From the NCBI GenBank assembly GCA_022510725.1, contig JAFLSW010000003.1, positions 1 to 64,000 of the forward strand: 64,000 nt of DNA. Direction: 5' to 3'. A program made the translations under genes and the position numbers. The stretch comes from Lachnospiraceae bacterium. GTDB lineage: Bacteria; Bacillota; Clostridia; Lachnospirales; Lachnospiraceae. The notes under the pieces were generated by a model. That model was not told the DNA's origin. It was given only the letters and a program-made list of their open reading frames with translations, and did not search any database. The number at the start of each line of letters is the position of its first letter. Position 1 is the stretch's first letter. Of this stretch, positions 27,361 to 38,141 are shown piece by piece.

Positions 27361-28062
27361 ATGTCACTCATCCTTTTTATTATATATATCGTAGCTCTCA
27401 TATTGATGATCCGGACATTTATCAGATGTATGAAGCACAAATCAAAATGGCTAAAGCTGTTTGTGTCGGAGATTGCTTTTCTTCTGATATCTAACCGACT
27501 TATGGTGTATTATGACAGTCTGCCGGGGTATGGCTTTATGCCCGGCCTTACTTATTTGGGAGAGGTCCTGGCCTCTTATGTTGCCATGGTCGCCTATGCC
27601 ATTCTGCTGGCCCTTACGACTTTTATTAGGATACTGCTCTATTTGATCACAAAGAAAAAAGAAGGGAAAAATTATTTTCCCATGATTGCCATAGTCATTG
27701 CGCTGATCCTGCTGATTCCCGGAATATGCTATTTTGCCATGGATATGCAAGAAAATCTAAGCACCGCAAAGACGGATGCCGTGATCGTCGGTTACAAAGA
27801 TAATGAATACGGTTATGAACGGCCCATTGTCCGGTATCAGGTAAAAGGAAATACCTATGAGGCCATGATAGATGTGTTAAATGACAGGATCAAGACAAGC
27901 ACCATAGGCGATGAACTCCCGATCTGCTACGATAAGAAAAATCCCTCACAGCTTGTGTACCTAAGCAGCTATGAGATCATTTATGTTCCATGTCTTCTTA
28001 TCTCTATTGTTTTATTTTTCTTGGCAATCAGACAGTTTCGCCTTATGCGCCTACGCAAATAA
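27361..28062 (+). CDS. Membrane protein, DUF3592-like
   Basis: TM segments flanking a soluble segment (TDAVIVGYKDNEYGYERPIVRYQVKGNTYEAMID... DELPICYDKKNPSQLVYL); SD AGGAGG. Confidence 0.7.
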   Translation: MSLILFIIYIVALILMIRTFIRCMKHKSKWLKLFVSEIAFLLISNRLMVYYDSLPGYGFMPGLTYLGEVLASYVAMVAYAILLALTTFIRILLYLITKKKEGKNYFPMIAIVIALILLIPGICYFAMDMQENLSTAKTDAVIVGYKDNEYGYERPIVRYQVKGNTYEAMIDVLNDRIKTSTIGDELPICYDKKNPSQLVYLSSYEIIYVPCLLISIVLFFLAIRQFRLMRLRK

Positions 28063-28091
28063 AAAACTTACGAACCATAAGGGTCCGTAAG
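28061..28091 (-). terminator. Rho-independent terminator for tRNA transcription unit
   Basis: Minus strand CTTACGGACC-CTTAT-GGTTCGTAAG then TTTTTT. Confidence 0.8.
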
Positions 28092-28105
28092 CTATTTATT
28101 CGGCA

Positions 28106-28176
28106 AGCGGGTGATGGGAATCGAACCCACGTATCCAGCTTGGAAGGCTGGTGTTCTACCATTGAACTACACCCGC
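28106..28176 (-). tRNA. tRNA-Gly (anticodon TCC)
   Basis: Minus strand GCGGGTGTAGTTCAATGGTAGAACACCAGCCTTCCAAGCTGGATACGTGGGTTCGATTCCCATCACCCGCT folds as a cloverleaf. Confidence 0.97.
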
Positions 28177-28180
28177 GCAG

Positions 28181-28253
<73 letters not shown>

Positions 28254-28306
28254 TTACCACATCTTTGCCTATTTTACAAAACATCATATATATTGTCAAG
28301 AAAAAC

Positions 28307-30187
28307 CTAAATCTTAAAGATGGATAATGCGTCATTTAACTGGTCAGCCAGATGCAACAGCCACTCGGAGGAAGTCTCCAGCCGATTTATGGTATTGGTC
28401 ATGTCCTGTGCGGCTTCCATTGTAGTATGGGAAGAAGCAGCCGTTTCTTCGGATATGGATGACAGATTGAAAACCACATCCCTGATGGCAGTACCGGAAC
28501 TGCTCAACACATCCATCTTCTCTTTAATGGAACCGATATTATCCAATGAGTTTTCTACACCCTGTGCAACATCGCTGTAATTTGCCTTTGTCTCTTCCAA
28601 CTTGGCCTGCTGATGATCCATATTGGTACGAACTTCTTCCATGATCTCAACCATCTTGTTGGATTCAGCCATAACTCCGGAAATAATCTTTTCAATCTCT
28701 TCCGCAGAATCATTAGACTGCTCTGCCAATCTGCTGATCTGCTCTGCAACAACGGCAAAGCCTCTTCCGGCCTCTCCCGCTCTGGCTGCTTCAATGCTGG
28801 CATTTAAGGAAAGCAGATCCGTTTCCTCTGCAATGGCCTGAATCATGGAAAGAGCAGAATGGATACCTTTGATCGATTCATTCATAATGCTGATCTGCTC
28901 TGCAACCTTGGTAACGGATTTCTTTGTATCTTCATTGGAGGAATTCAATTCCTTAATGATCGTTTCGGACGCTTCCTCTGCATCAGCCATCTGTTTTGCA
29001 TTTTGGGTCAGGGCATTTACTACATTGGTAATATAGTTGATCTGTTCGCTAATGCGTCCTACATTATCATTTGCCGTAGCAGTTCCTTCTGCCTGTGTAA
29101 CGGTTCCTTTGGAAATTTCCTCCACAGAGCTTAAAACTCCCGCTACCGTATGCTGGGTATCCTGGGCCATATCCGTCAGATTATTTGCGGACTGGATCAA
29201 TTCGTCCGTAGACTTCTTGATATTGTTAACAATCTTCCGAAGCTCTAATTGAAGCTGGACGGAACTGCTATAAATGTCTCCTAATTCATCGTTTTGTTTT
29301 AACAGCTTATCATCAGCCTTTTCTCCCAACTGACCTTGTATGATCTTGCTAAGGAACTCTCTTGTCTTGGTCATGGTCACTACCATTTTCTTGGAAAGGA
29401 ATATCATGATCACAGAGGCAATGATCATAAATACGAGAGAAAAGAGGATTGCCTTCAGCACCTGATCTTGAATCGTCTTTTTTGCAGAAGCACTTTCCAT
29501 AGCAGCCTCAATAGCACCGACAACGGTGCCGTCGGAGTTGACCAAAGGACAATAGTATACAAAATAGCTTCTGCCCTGAATCTCAAAGTCCTCTATAAAA
29601 ATATTATTTTCACCTGCTTCCAGCCGACTGTAAATATCTTCGTCAACAGCAGTACCTACTGCAATACCTCCTGTGGGTTTGCTGACAGTGGTAAGGAGAC
29701 GTCTGCCGTTAAAGCATAGGCTGACCTCAAATCCGGTCTGCTCCTTTAAAGCATTTAACAACTGATTTTTACCGGAGATCACCTGACCGCCTTTGCTCAC
29801 TCTGCCGCTGATATCCGTTGAATAATCACCTACATACAGATTGGTATAAGTCTCTTCTACGGAAATGGCAACAATGCTTAAGGACCTTTTCATATCATTT
29901 TCAATATTGTTCTTTAAAGATATGGTACTGAATGCGGTAATGATGATACTGATCAGAAGCATAGGAAGCAGGCAAAGTGCCACCAGCTTCCTGGAAAAGG
30001 TAAAGAAGCGTTTAGGCTCGTTACTTGCCGTCTTTTCTTTTTTCTTCTTTGTTTTTCCCGGCTCTTTTACCACCGGCGCAGTATGCAAAGAAGCCTCATC
30101 TACGGACATTTCATCCACAAATGCGGCATTCGCTTCCACTTCTCCTTTTGTCGATTTCACAGATTCCAATAATTCTTCCTTATCCAT
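28307..30187 (-). CDS. Methyl-accepting chemotaxis protein (single Cache-like sensor)
   Basis: Start MDKEELLES at 30187 with SD GGGGGT; MCP signalling tip ([39 protein letters not shown]). Confidence 0.93.
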   Translation of the reverse strand: MDKEELLESVKSTKGEVEANAAFVDEMSVDEASLHTAPVVKEPGKTKKKKEKTASNEPKRFFTFSRKLVALCLLPMLLISIIITAFSTISLKNNIENDMKRSLSIVAISVEETYTNLYVGDYSTDISGRVSKGGQVISGKNQLLNALKEQTGFEVSLCFNGRRLLTTVSKPTGGIAVGTAVDEDIYSRLEAGENNIFIEDFEIQGRSYFVYYCPLVNSDGTVVGAIEAAMESASAKKTIQDQVLKAILFSLVFMIIASVIMIFLSKKMVVTMTKTREFLSKIIQGQLGEKADDKLLKQNDELGDIYSSSVQLQLELRKIVNNIKKSTDELIQSANNLTDMAQDTQHTVAGVLSSVEEISKGTVTQAEGTATANDNVGRISEQINYITNVVNALTQNAKQMADAEEASETIIKELNSSNEDTKKSVTKVAEQISIMNESIKGIHSALSMIQAIAEETDLLSLNASIEAARAGEAGRGFAVVAEQISRLAEQSNDSAEEIEKIISGVMAESNKMVEIMEEVRTNMDHQQAKLEETKANYSDVAQGVENSLDNIGSIKEKMDVLSSSGTAIRDVVFNLSSISEETAASSHTTMEAAQDMTNTINRLETSSEWLLHLADQLNDALSIFKI

Positions 30188-30283
30188 AAAGTACCCCCGT
30201 AATATTAAAAAGAAATACTCTTTCGCTGTAATAATCCGCCACAAAATATTGTAGCATAAAATCCCTCTATAGTTCAACAATTA

Positions 30284-31342
30284 TCACACTAACATAGAGG
30301 CAATTTTTAAAGTTATTTCCGACACTTTATTTTCCTTTAGCCAGCTCTCATCATTCTTATCAAAAAGATAAAGCTTCCTGGCTGTGGCAATGCGGTTAAC
30401 CGTCTCAAAATAATTCATTAGCTGCCGGTAATCGCTTATCTCATCCAACACGCTGTGTCCGTATTCATCATACTCATGTTCACAGCTTGTAATGATCTGC
30501 ATGGCCAATTTCAACTCGCCGTTTACATCGCTGGCTTCCATTAGGATATCCGGTCTCTTTTTTAAAAATTTCAACAGATAATCCTTTGCTTCTGTCAGCT
30601 TCTTTTCCATGATCAACTGAGACAGGCACACTTTTACCTCAATGGTCTCTTTCTTTTCACCTACCATGCCCACCATGGATTCATGTACTTTTAGGCCATT
30701 GACAATAATATAGACCTTTAACAGAAATTCGGATATAAAACCGAAGACCCGTTTATGATAATCGTCATATCCTGCAAAATCCATTTCCGGCTCCATGGCA
30801 AAAAAGATCTGAAACAGCCAATCCACATAAGCATCAAAAAGTTCACTTTTACAGATGATCATGTTGCCAAAATAGGTTTTGTTTTCATGAACCAGCTTTT
30901 CATAAACCGGATAATAATCCGGGAAATCTCTCCTTATCACTTCTCCTGCCAGGATCAGGTCTTTTAAGTTATGATTTTCTCCGAAGCCATCATAATAAGC
31001 AGAACGGAGAGAAAGTGTTTTAGTGGTCATGATGTCATATTCGGACAGGATCTTGCGAATTTCCTCTTCCGTATAGACCTTTCCCAGGGAATTGATCAGA
31101 TACCTCCGATAGTGACAGCTCCCTTTAATATCCGCATCATGACAATTCTTTGCTGCCCAGTAAAGTCCGGTCAGCTCACTGTAATAACAATTCTTTTCTG
31201 AAATTTCATCTCCTGTATCGTCCCCCGGATAGCCCAGATCCGGTTTGCCCTTTTTACCCACATGCAAAGGAACATAGATGGGATCCTTCGGCGTTTCAAA
31301 GGCCTTATGGGTACACACAAAAATCTGTACTTTCATATCCAC
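30284..31342 (-). CDS. DUF4422-containing protein (capsular polysaccharide/glycosyltransferase-like)
   Basis: KVQIFVCTHKAF...YVPLHVGKKGKPDLGYPGDDTGDEISEKNCYYSELTGLYWAAKN...GSCHYRRYL. Confidence 0.88.
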   Translation of the reverse strand: MDMKVQIFVCTHKAFETPKDPIYVPLHVGKKGKPDLGYPGDDTGDEISEKNCYYSELTGLYWAAKNCHDADIKGSCHYRRYLINSLGKVYTEEEIRKILSEYDIMTTKTLSLRSAYYDGFGENHNLKDLILAGEVIRRDFPDYYPVYEKLVHENKTYFGNMIICKSELFDAYVDWLFQIFFAMEPEMDFAGYDDYHKRVFGFISEFLLKVYIIVNGLKVHESMVGMVGEKKETIEVKVCLSQLIMEKKLTEAKDYLLKFLKKRPDILMEASDVNGELKLAMQIITSCEHEYDEYGHSVLDEISDYRQLMNYFETVNRIATARKLYLFDKNDESWLKENKVSEITLKIASMLV

Positions 31343-31373
31343 ACTGATCCTCCTGCCGGTCTATGGCATCCCG

Positions 31374-32681
31374 TCATCCTTCCCCTAACAGGTAATTGAC
31401 AAACTGCTGTGCCGTTCTGCCGGAAATGCCGCCATGGCTTAATTCCCATTTATTGGCTTCCGCCTTGATCTCTTCATCCGGCATGGTAATGCCCGCTCTT
31501 CTTGCCAGACCAATGGCGATTTCATAATATTCTTTTGGGGTAGGCTTGGAGTAGCTGATGGTAACGCCAAACCGGCTTACCAATGAAAGCTTCTCCTCCA
31601 TGGTGTCGGAACGGTGCATTCCTTCGGAGAACTCCATGTCGTTGCGGTCTCTCCAGTTTTCTTTGATCAGATGCCGCCTGTTGGAGGTAGCATAGATCAG
31701 GATATTTTCCGGCTTGGTTTCCACGCCGCCCTCTATGACTGCTTTTAAAAATTTGTATTCTACCTCAAACTCTTCAAAGGACAGATCATCCATATAGATA
31801 ATAAATTTGTAATTGCGGTTTTTGATCTTGGCGATCACATTGGAAAGATCCTTAAACTGATGCTTATAGATCTCGATCATCCTTAAGCCCTGTTCATAAA
31901 ACTGATTGACAATGGCTTTGACGCTGGTGGACTTTCCTGTGCCGCTGTCGCCGAACAACAGCACATTGTTGGCTTTCCTTCCCTCCACAAAAGCCCTGGT
32001 GTTGGCGATCAGCTTTTTCTTTTGAATCTCATAGCCGATGAGATCAGTCAGCATAACCTTATCCATATTGTTGATGGCCTGGAAGGTAATATCTCCCTTT
32101 CCGTCGCCGCCGATAATGCGGAAGGCTTTGTTCAGACCAAACATGCCTACGCCGTAATCTCTATAAAAATTCGTTACATGCAGGAAAAATTCATTTTCAT
32201 CCCTGGCAGCACCAAGCTTCTTGCTTAAAGCCCGCACCTTCTCGCTCACATTCTGATTGTACATCAGCTCCGGTTTTCCGATGGCTTTATAATCCGACAA
32301 AACGGAAAAGCAATCCACGCCCAATGCACTTTGCAGTGGACTGAAATCATAGTGGAACAGATCCATAAAAGCTTTAAAGTCGTTCTTTGCAAATTGGTTG
32401 ACGCTTCCGTCCTTTGCCCCCGTCTTTTCGCAGGTAATACTGAAAGGATTCTCATCGGTAATGAGCAGATAAGTCAGATAATTGTGCCAGAGATTGTCAT
32501 CAAAGCCATAATCAGTGGCTGTTATAAGAATCCGTTTTACCTGCTGATATACTCTTGTCACCAGTTCATCCCGGTCAAAATTTCCGGTTCTGGCCTCACG
32601 ACAGATATCCCCCAGCTGGACCAGAATAGAATCCTGAGGCATGGTTCCATATAAGATCAATTTAGATATGATTCGATTCAT
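31374..32681 (-). CDS. AAA ATPase, DUF815 family
   Basis: Walker A LLFGDSGTGKSTSVKAI, FIIYMDDLSFEEFEVEYKFLKAVIEGG, YATSNRRHLIKE. Confidence 0.9.
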   Translation of the reverse strand: MNRIISKLILYGTMPQDSILVQLGDICREARTGNFDRDELVTRVYQQVKRILITATDYGFDDNLWHNYLTYLLITDENPFSITCEKTGAKDGSVNQFAKNDFKAFMDLFHYDFSPLQSALGVDCFSVLSDYKAIGKPELMYNQNVSEKVRALSKKLGAARDENEFFLHVTNFYRDYGVGMFGLNKAFRIIGGDGKGDITFQAINNMDKVMLTDLIGYEIQKKKLIANTRAFVEGRKANNVLLFGDSGTGKSTSVKAIVNQFYEQGLRMIEIYKHQFKDLSNVIAKIKNRNYKFIIYMDDLSFEEFEVEYKFLKAVIEGGVETKPENILIYATSNRRHLIKENWRDRNDMEFSEGMHRSDTMEEKLSLVSRFGVTISYSKPTPKEYYEIAIGLARRAGITMPDEEIKAEANKWELSHGGISGRTAQQFVNYLLGEG

Positions 32682-32698
32682 TTTTAGTTCCCTTTCTC

Positions 32699-33121
32699 TT
32701 ACTCCTCTATGATCTTTAACTTAATATCCTGAATGCTTTCTATAATGCTGTCCAAAACCTCTAAAATGCCCTTTAGCTTTTCGCGCTCCCCTGCATCGAT
32801 AACACCGTCCTGGATCACATCGATCAAAATCTTGGATAAAGAATCCATATCCTGGGCCGATCCCAGAAAGCGGAGCACCACCCTATCCAGACTCTCCGTG
32901 CCATGAGCAATGGGCTTTACAACCACATCATCCTTTAATAGGTAGTCAAGGCTAACCCCAAACATATTGCTTATGTAGATCAATTTGTCCGTCTCCGGCA
33001 GGGTCACGCCGGATTCCCATTTGGAAACAGCCTGTCTGCTCACATCCAATTTTTCCGCCAGACCTTCCTGAGACAATCTGGCTCCTGTTCTTAAACTTAA
33101 AATCTTCTCCGCAAAACTCAT
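32699..33121 (-). CDS. XRE family HTH transcriptional regulator
   Basis: Start MSFAEKILSLRTGARLSQEGLAEKLDVSRQAVSKWESG. Confidence 0.9.
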   Translation of the reverse strand: MSFAEKILSLRTGARLSQEGLAEKLDVSRQAVSKWESGVTLPETDKLIYISNMFGVSLDYLLKDDVVVKPIAHGTESLDRVVLRFLGSAQDMDSLSKILIDVIQDGVIDAGEREKLKGILEVLDSIIESIQDIKLKIIEE

Positions 33122-33157
33122 ATTTCCTCTCCCCAATGATCTTCATTTTTCTTTTGT

Positions 33158-33209
33158 CAACTTAAAGTTGCATATGAATTTATCATAGCACAATCTGCAG
33201 AAAAATCAA
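33158..33209 (-). promoter_or_regulatory. Promoter TTGATT-N16-TATGAT (33182-33209) with downstream palindromic operator CAACTTTAAGTTG (33158-33170)
   Basis: Read on minus strand upstream of the XRE gene. Confidence 0.6.
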
Positions 33210-33243
33210 GAGATTCTTATTTGGAAATATCAGCCTTTTCCGG

Positions 33244-35088
33244 TTAAGATACCTGTTCAAACTGGGATTGATAAAGCTGGGCATAAAAGCCTTCTTTGGC
33301 AAGCAGCTCCTGATGATTTCCCTGCTCTACTATATCGCCGTCCTTCATCACTAAGATCAAATCTGCATCTCTTATGGTAGAAAGCCTATGGGCAATGATA
33401 AAGCTGGTCCTGCCTTTCATCAGGTTATCCATGGCTTTCTGGATCCGGATCTCCGTACGGGTATCTACGGAAGAGGTAGCTTCATCCAGGATCATGATCC
33501 TGTTATCCGCCAGAATGGCTCTGGCAATGGTCAGAAGCTGTTTCTGACCCTGGGAAACATTGCTGGCATCTTCGTTTAATTCCATATCATAGCCGCCGGG
33601 CAGGGTCTGGATAAAGTGATGGGCATGGGCTGCCTTTGCTGCCGCAATGACTTCTTCATCGGTAGCTTCCAATCTGCCATAACGGATATTTTCCATAATG
33701 CTGCCTTTAAACAGCCAGGTATCCTGCAGCACCATACCAAAAGCATCCCTTAATTCCCTGCGGTTAAAGTCTTTAACATTGTGTCCGTCCACCTTGATGG
33801 CACCGCCATTTACATCATAGAAACGCATCAGGAGTTTTACCATAGTGGTCTTTCCTGCACCGGTAGGACCCACAATAGCAATCTTTTGCCCTGGCGCAAT
33901 ATCTGCACTAAAGTCGTGGATAATGATCTTATCTTCGTTATAACCAAAGGAAACATGATCAAAGGTAACTGCTCCTTCCAGGCCCTTGGTGCTTACAGGC
34001 TCATCCACAAGCTGATCTTCCTCTTCCTCATCCAAAAACTCAAAGACACGTTCCGCCGCTGCTGCCATGGACTGTACCATGTTTGCCACCTGCGCGATCT
34101 GCTGGATGGGCTGGGTAAAATTCCGCACATACTGGATAAAGGCCTGGATATCGCCGATGGTGATCGCGCCTTTAATAGCCAAAATACCGCCGGATAAGGC
34201 TACTGCCGCATAACCCAGATTACCCACAAACATCATGATAGGATGCATCATACCGGATAAGAACTGAGACTTCCATGCGGAATTGTACAAGGTCTGATTG
34301 GTCTTATTAAATTCTTCGATCACATCTTCTTCTTTGTTATAGGCCTTGATCACGAGATGTCCTGCAAAGTTTTCTTCCACCTGTCCGTTGATATGTCCCA
34401 AATATTCCTGTTGCGCGCGGAAGAACTTCTGTGACCTTTTCATGACCAGGCCGATCAGGGATGCAGAAATAGGAAGAATAACCAATGCGATCAGGGTCAT
34501 CAAAGGGGAGATGGACAACATCATGACCAGTACGCCCACCATAGTGGTGACAGATGTAATGATCTGGGTAATGCTCTGGTTTAAGCCCATGCCCAGGGTA
34601 TCCACATCATTGGTAATACGGGAAAGCACTTCACCGTAGGTGCGGCTTTCAAAATATTTCATAGGCATCCGATTGATCTTAGCCGAAAGCTCTTTTCTCA
34701 TACGATAGCAAAGCTTCTGGGTCACACCGCTCATGATAAAGCCCTGCAAAAAGAGAAAGAGGGAACTGACAAGATATAGGCTTAATGTAAATAATAGAAT
34801 CTGTCCGATATAGCCGAAATCAAATCCGCCGGTACCGGTGATCTTGCCGATCATGCCTTCGGAAAGAGCAGTAGTTGCCTTTCCTAAGATCTTAGGTCCC
34901 ACAACATTAAATAAAGTGGAGACCATAGCAAAGATCATAACAAAGAATATGGCGATCCGGAAACTGCCCAGATAACCCATCAACTTCTTAATGGTCTTCT
35001 TTAAATCTTTGGGTTTTTCTCCCGGCATCATGCCGCCATGAGGTCCTCTTCTTCTGGGAGGCCTGCTTACCTGTTGTTTTTCTTCCAT
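33244..35088 (-). CDS. ABC exporter half-transporter (TMD-NBD), canonical NBD
   Basis: Walker A GPTGAGKTT, NVSQGQKQLLTIARA, Walker B IMILDEATSSVD. Confidence 0.94.
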   Translation of the reverse strand: MEEKQQVSRPPRRRGPHGGMMPGEKPKDLKKTIKKLMGYLGSFRIAIFFVMIFAMVSTLFNVVGPKILGKATTALSEGMIGKITGTGGFDFGYIGQILLFTLSLYLVSSLFLFLQGFIMSGVTQKLCYRMRKELSAKINRMPMKYFESRTYGEVLSRITNDVDTLGMGLNQSITQIITSVTTMVGVLVMMLSISPLMTLIALVILPISASLIGLVMKRSQKFFRAQQEYLGHINGQVEENFAGHLVIKAYNKEEDVIEEFNKTNQTLYNSAWKSQFLSGMMHPIMMFVGNLGYAAVALSGGILAIKGAITIGDIQAFIQYVRNFTQPIQQIAQVANMVQSMAAAAERVFEFLDEEEEDQLVDEPVSTKGLEGAVTFDHVSFGYNEDKIIIHDFSADIAPGQKIAIVGPTGAGKTTMVKLLMRFYDVNGGAIKVDGHNVKDFNRRELRDAFGMVLQDTWLFKGSIMENIRYGRLEATDEEVIAAAKAAHAHHFIQTLPGGYDMELNEDASNVSQGQKQLLTIARAILADNRIMILDEATSSVDTRTEIRIQKAMDNLMKGRTSFIIAHRLSTIRDADLILVMKDGDIVEQGNHQELLAKEGFYAQLYQSQFEQVS

Positions 35089-35091
35089 GGT

Positions 35092-37281
35092 TTATGCCTC
35101 CTTTTCTTCTAATCCAAGCTCTTTTGCGGAAAGCTGGGATCTTGCGATCTGTTCATATACTTCACAATTTTTAAGCAGTTCTTCATGGGTGCCCATGCCC
35201 ACGATCTTTCCTTCGTCCAACACCAGTATCTTATCTGCATGGAGAATGGTGCTGATACGCTGGGCAACGATCAAAACGGTACAGTCCTTTACCCGTTCCA
35301 TCAGGGCCTTTCTAAGAAGGGCATCTGTCTTCATATCCAATGCTGAAAAGCTGTCGTCAAACACCAAGATCTTTGGTTTGCGCACAAGGGCTCTGGCAAT
35401 GGCAAGGCGCTGCTTCTGTCCACCGGAAACATTGGAGCCGCCCTGAGAAATGGAGCTGTCAAAGCCATCCTTCTTTTCCTCTATAAAATCTGCTGCCTGG
35501 GCAATTTCTGCCGCTTCTTTCAGCTCTTCTTCATTTGCATCCTTTTTACCAAAACGAAGGTTAGAAGCAATGGTTCCCGAGAAAAGAACGCCCTTTTGGG
35601 GAACAAAGCCTACAGCCTTTCTTAAATCCTTCAAAGGAATCTTTCTGATATCCACACCATCTATGGAAATGGAACCTTCCCGCACATCATAAAATCTGGG
35701 CAGGAGATTTACCAAGGTGGATTTACCGCAGCCCGTACTTCCTATAATGGCTGTTACCTGTCCCGGCTCTGCAGTAAAGTCAATATCTGAAAGCACATCC
35801 GCCTTTGCTTCGGGATAAGCAAAGTGTACATGCTCATAGGTTACCCTTCCTTTTTCTACTTCCAAGGGCTTTGCTTCCTCATCATCCAGAATAGAGGATT
35901 TTGTCCGAAGCACCTCATCGATACGCTCTGCAGCCACACCGGCACGAGGCAGCATAATGGACATCATAGTCAGCATCAGGAAAGACATAACGATCTGCAT
36001 GGAATAAGTAATAAATGCTGTCAGTCCTCCTACCTGAAGCATGCCTGCATCGATCCTGTGAGCTGCCACCCAGGTGATCAGAATGGAGGTACCGTTCATA
36101 ATGAGCATCATACCCGGCATCATGATGGACATAACTCTGTTGGTAAAGAGCTGGGTTTTGGTCAACATCCTGTTGGCATCATCAAACCGTTCTTCTTCCT
36201 TTTCCTCTCTGCCGAAAGCACGGATGACCAGAAGACCGGTCAATATCTCTCTGGAAACCAGATTGACCCGGTCCACCAAAGTCTGCATCAATTTAAATCT
36301 GGGCATGGTAATGGAAACCAGTGTTATGACAAAGCCCATGATCACCACCACAGCCAGGGCAATGGTCCATCCCATGCCTGCATTGGTATGTATTACTTTT
36401 ATAATGCCGCCGATACCGATGATAGGAGCAAAAAGCACCATTCTAAGAAGCATGATGCTGACCATTTGCACCTGCTGGATATCGTTGGTACATCTTGTGA
36501 TCAGGGATGCGGTGGAGAACTGATCGATCTCCCCATTGGAAAATCCCATAACCCTGGAAAAGACTTTTTCCCTTAGATCCCTGCCGATGCCGGCGCCCAC
36601 TCTGGCAGAAAACAATCCCACCATGACGGTAACAACACCTAACAGCAGCGCAAGGAGCAGCATGCGAAATCCGGAATAAAGCAAATAGGATATCTGTATC
36701 TTATCCACATCCACCCCTGCTGCTTTGTTGCACTGGATAGCATACTGCAATGCCATGGAACGGACGGTGCTTTCTCCTGCTGCATCTATCATATTGATAA
36801 TGGAAGCCCTTCCCTGTTCTATGAGAGTTTCCAACTTTTCCGGCAGGCCGCCAGAGGATAAAAAGGCTGCTGCATCACCGGACCCGCCGGCTTCCAAACT
36901 GCCGCCGGCAATTCCCGATTCCTGTATGGATGCCGACACTTGGTAAGCCAATGCTAATGGTACCAGTAATTGGGAATCCGCTTCCTGCAGCTCCTCCTCA
37001 CTAAGTGCCTTTCTCACATAAAAGGCTCCCTCTTCCTCATAATCGGATGCCCACAATTCTTTTTCCTCATCCGTCATGAGAAAGGCAGTCATGGTATAAG
37101 TTTCTTTTGTGATTTTTTCCGGCAGAATGTATTCCGTTCCGCCGTTGATGATGCCCACATCGATGATGTTGGAAGTGTATTGGGGCAGAGACAGATCACA
37201 ATATGCCTGCACCATGAGCAGACAGACTACGATCAGCACGCTTTTCCAATAGGGCACCATGTTTTTAAATAATTTTCCCAT
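35092..37281 (-). CDS. ABC exporter half-transporter with extended TM1-TM2 loop and degenerate Walker B Glu
   Basis: Walker A GSTGCGKST, NVSGGQKQRLAIARA, Walker B ILVFDDSFSALD. Confidence 0.93.
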   Translation of the reverse strand: MGKLFKNMVPYWKSVLIVVCLLMVQAYCDLSLPQYTSNIIDVGIINGGTEYILPEKITKETYTMTAFLMTDEEKELWASDYEEEGAFYVRKALSEEELQEADSQLLVPLALAYQVSASIQESGIAGGSLEAGGSGDAAAFLSSGGLPEKLETLIEQGRASIINMIDAAGESTVRSMALQYAIQCNKAAGVDVDKIQISYLLYSGFRMLLLALLLGVVTVMVGLFSARVGAGIGRDLREKVFSRVMGFSNGEIDQFSTASLITRCTNDIQQVQMVSIMLLRMVLFAPIIGIGGIIKVIHTNAGMGWTIALAVVVIMGFVITLVSITMPRFKLMQTLVDRVNLVSREILTGLLVIRAFGREEKEEERFDDANRMLTKTQLFTNRVMSIMMPGMMLIMNGTSILITWVAAHRIDAGMLQVGGLTAFITYSMQIVMSFLMLTMMSIMLPRAGVAAERIDEVLRTKSSILDDEEAKPLEVEKGRVTYEHVHFAYPEAKADVLSDIDFTAEPGQVTAIIGSTGCGKSTLVNLLPRFYDVREGSISIDGVDIRKIPLKDLRKAVGFVPQKGVLFSGTIASNLRFGKKDANEEELKEAAEIAQAADFIEEKKDGFDSSISQGGSNVSGGQKQRLAIARALVRKPKILVFDDSFSALDMKTDALLRKALMERVKDCTVLIVAQRISTILHADKILVLDEGKIVGMGTHEELLKNCEVYEQIARSQLSAKELGLEEKEA

Positions 37282-37325
37282 GTTTCACTCCTCCTACAGC
37301 CTTTACACAAGGGGCTGCATGACCT

Positions 37326-38009
37326 TTACACAAATGCATAATAGATTGCAAAAAAGACCACCGGCACCAAAAGAGCCGGAAGCATATTTAAGGTTTTGAT
37401 ATCTTTAATCTTTAAAATGGAAATACCGGAGCTGGCGATCAGAAAACCTCCCACAACAGAAATCTCCGTCATCATATCGGGGGTCATAAAATCTCCCAAT
37501 AAGCAGGCAAGAAGATAGATGAGTCCCTGCCACAAAAATAAAACCCCTGCCGTCAATACCATACCGATCCCGTAAGCGGACGCCAGTACACAAGATGTGA
37601 CCAAGTCCAAGGTTGCATTGGTAAACAGATAGGTGTTGTCTCCATATAATGCGCTGTTGATGGGTCCTAAAATAGACAGGGTCCCGATGCAGAATAAGAG
37701 GATGCCCGTAGAGAGCCCCTCTCCGAGTCTGCCCTTCCCTGAAAACCGCTGGGTCATCTTCTGGAACCGATTATCGATATCCAATACGGTTCCCAGAAGA
37801 CTTCCCAGGGCAAGTGCTACAATGAACAAAACGGGAAAATTGCTTTTTGGCATATTCTGTACTACCGCATTGATCCCAAGACCGGTGGCAGCCAGACCCA
37901 TGGCATTGAACAAAGCTTCCTTATACTCTTCCTTAATGCCTTTTTTGATAATGCTTCCCGTAACGCTTCCGATTATGATGGTGCTTGTGTTGACAATGGT
38001 TCCTAACAT
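37326..38009 (-). CDS. DUF554 family membrane protein
   Basis: Start MLGTIVNTSTIIIGSVTGSIIKKGI; FNAMGLAATGLGI; SD GGAGAA. Confidence 0.9.
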   Translation of the reverse strand: MLGTIVNTSTIIIGSVTGSIIKKGIKEEYKEALFNAMGLAATGLGINAVVQNMPKSNFPVLFIVALALGSLLGTVLDIDNRFQKMTQRFSGKGRLGEGLSTGILLFCIGTLSILGPINSALYGDNTYLFTNATLDLVTSCVLASAYGIGMVLTAGVLFLWQGLIYLLACLLGDFMTPDMMTEISVVGGFLIASSGISILKIKDIKTLNMLPALLVPVVFFAIYYAFV

Positions 38010-38036
38010 GATTTTCTCCGTTAATGGTTCTATTCT

Positions 38037-38105
38037 GATAGCCATATGTACCTATATACCATATGGCTATCTTTCTATTTTAGTGCAATTGTTCCATTTA
38101 TTCAA
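38037..38105 (-). promoter_or_regulatory. Promoter TTGAAT-N17-TAAAAT (38077-38105) and perfect 12-bp inverted repeat (38037-38071) at predicted mRNA 5' end
   Basis: GATAGCCATATG-N11-CATATGGCTATC directly downstream of the -10. Confidence 0.7.
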
Positions 38106-38141
38106 CAATTGACTTCCATATTCACGGAAAAAACACAACTT

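Noticed and set aside
35824-36576. 250-aa His-rich plus-strand ORF
   Set aside because: It lies entirely antisense to a well-supported ABC exporter gene, with no SD and an implausible composition.
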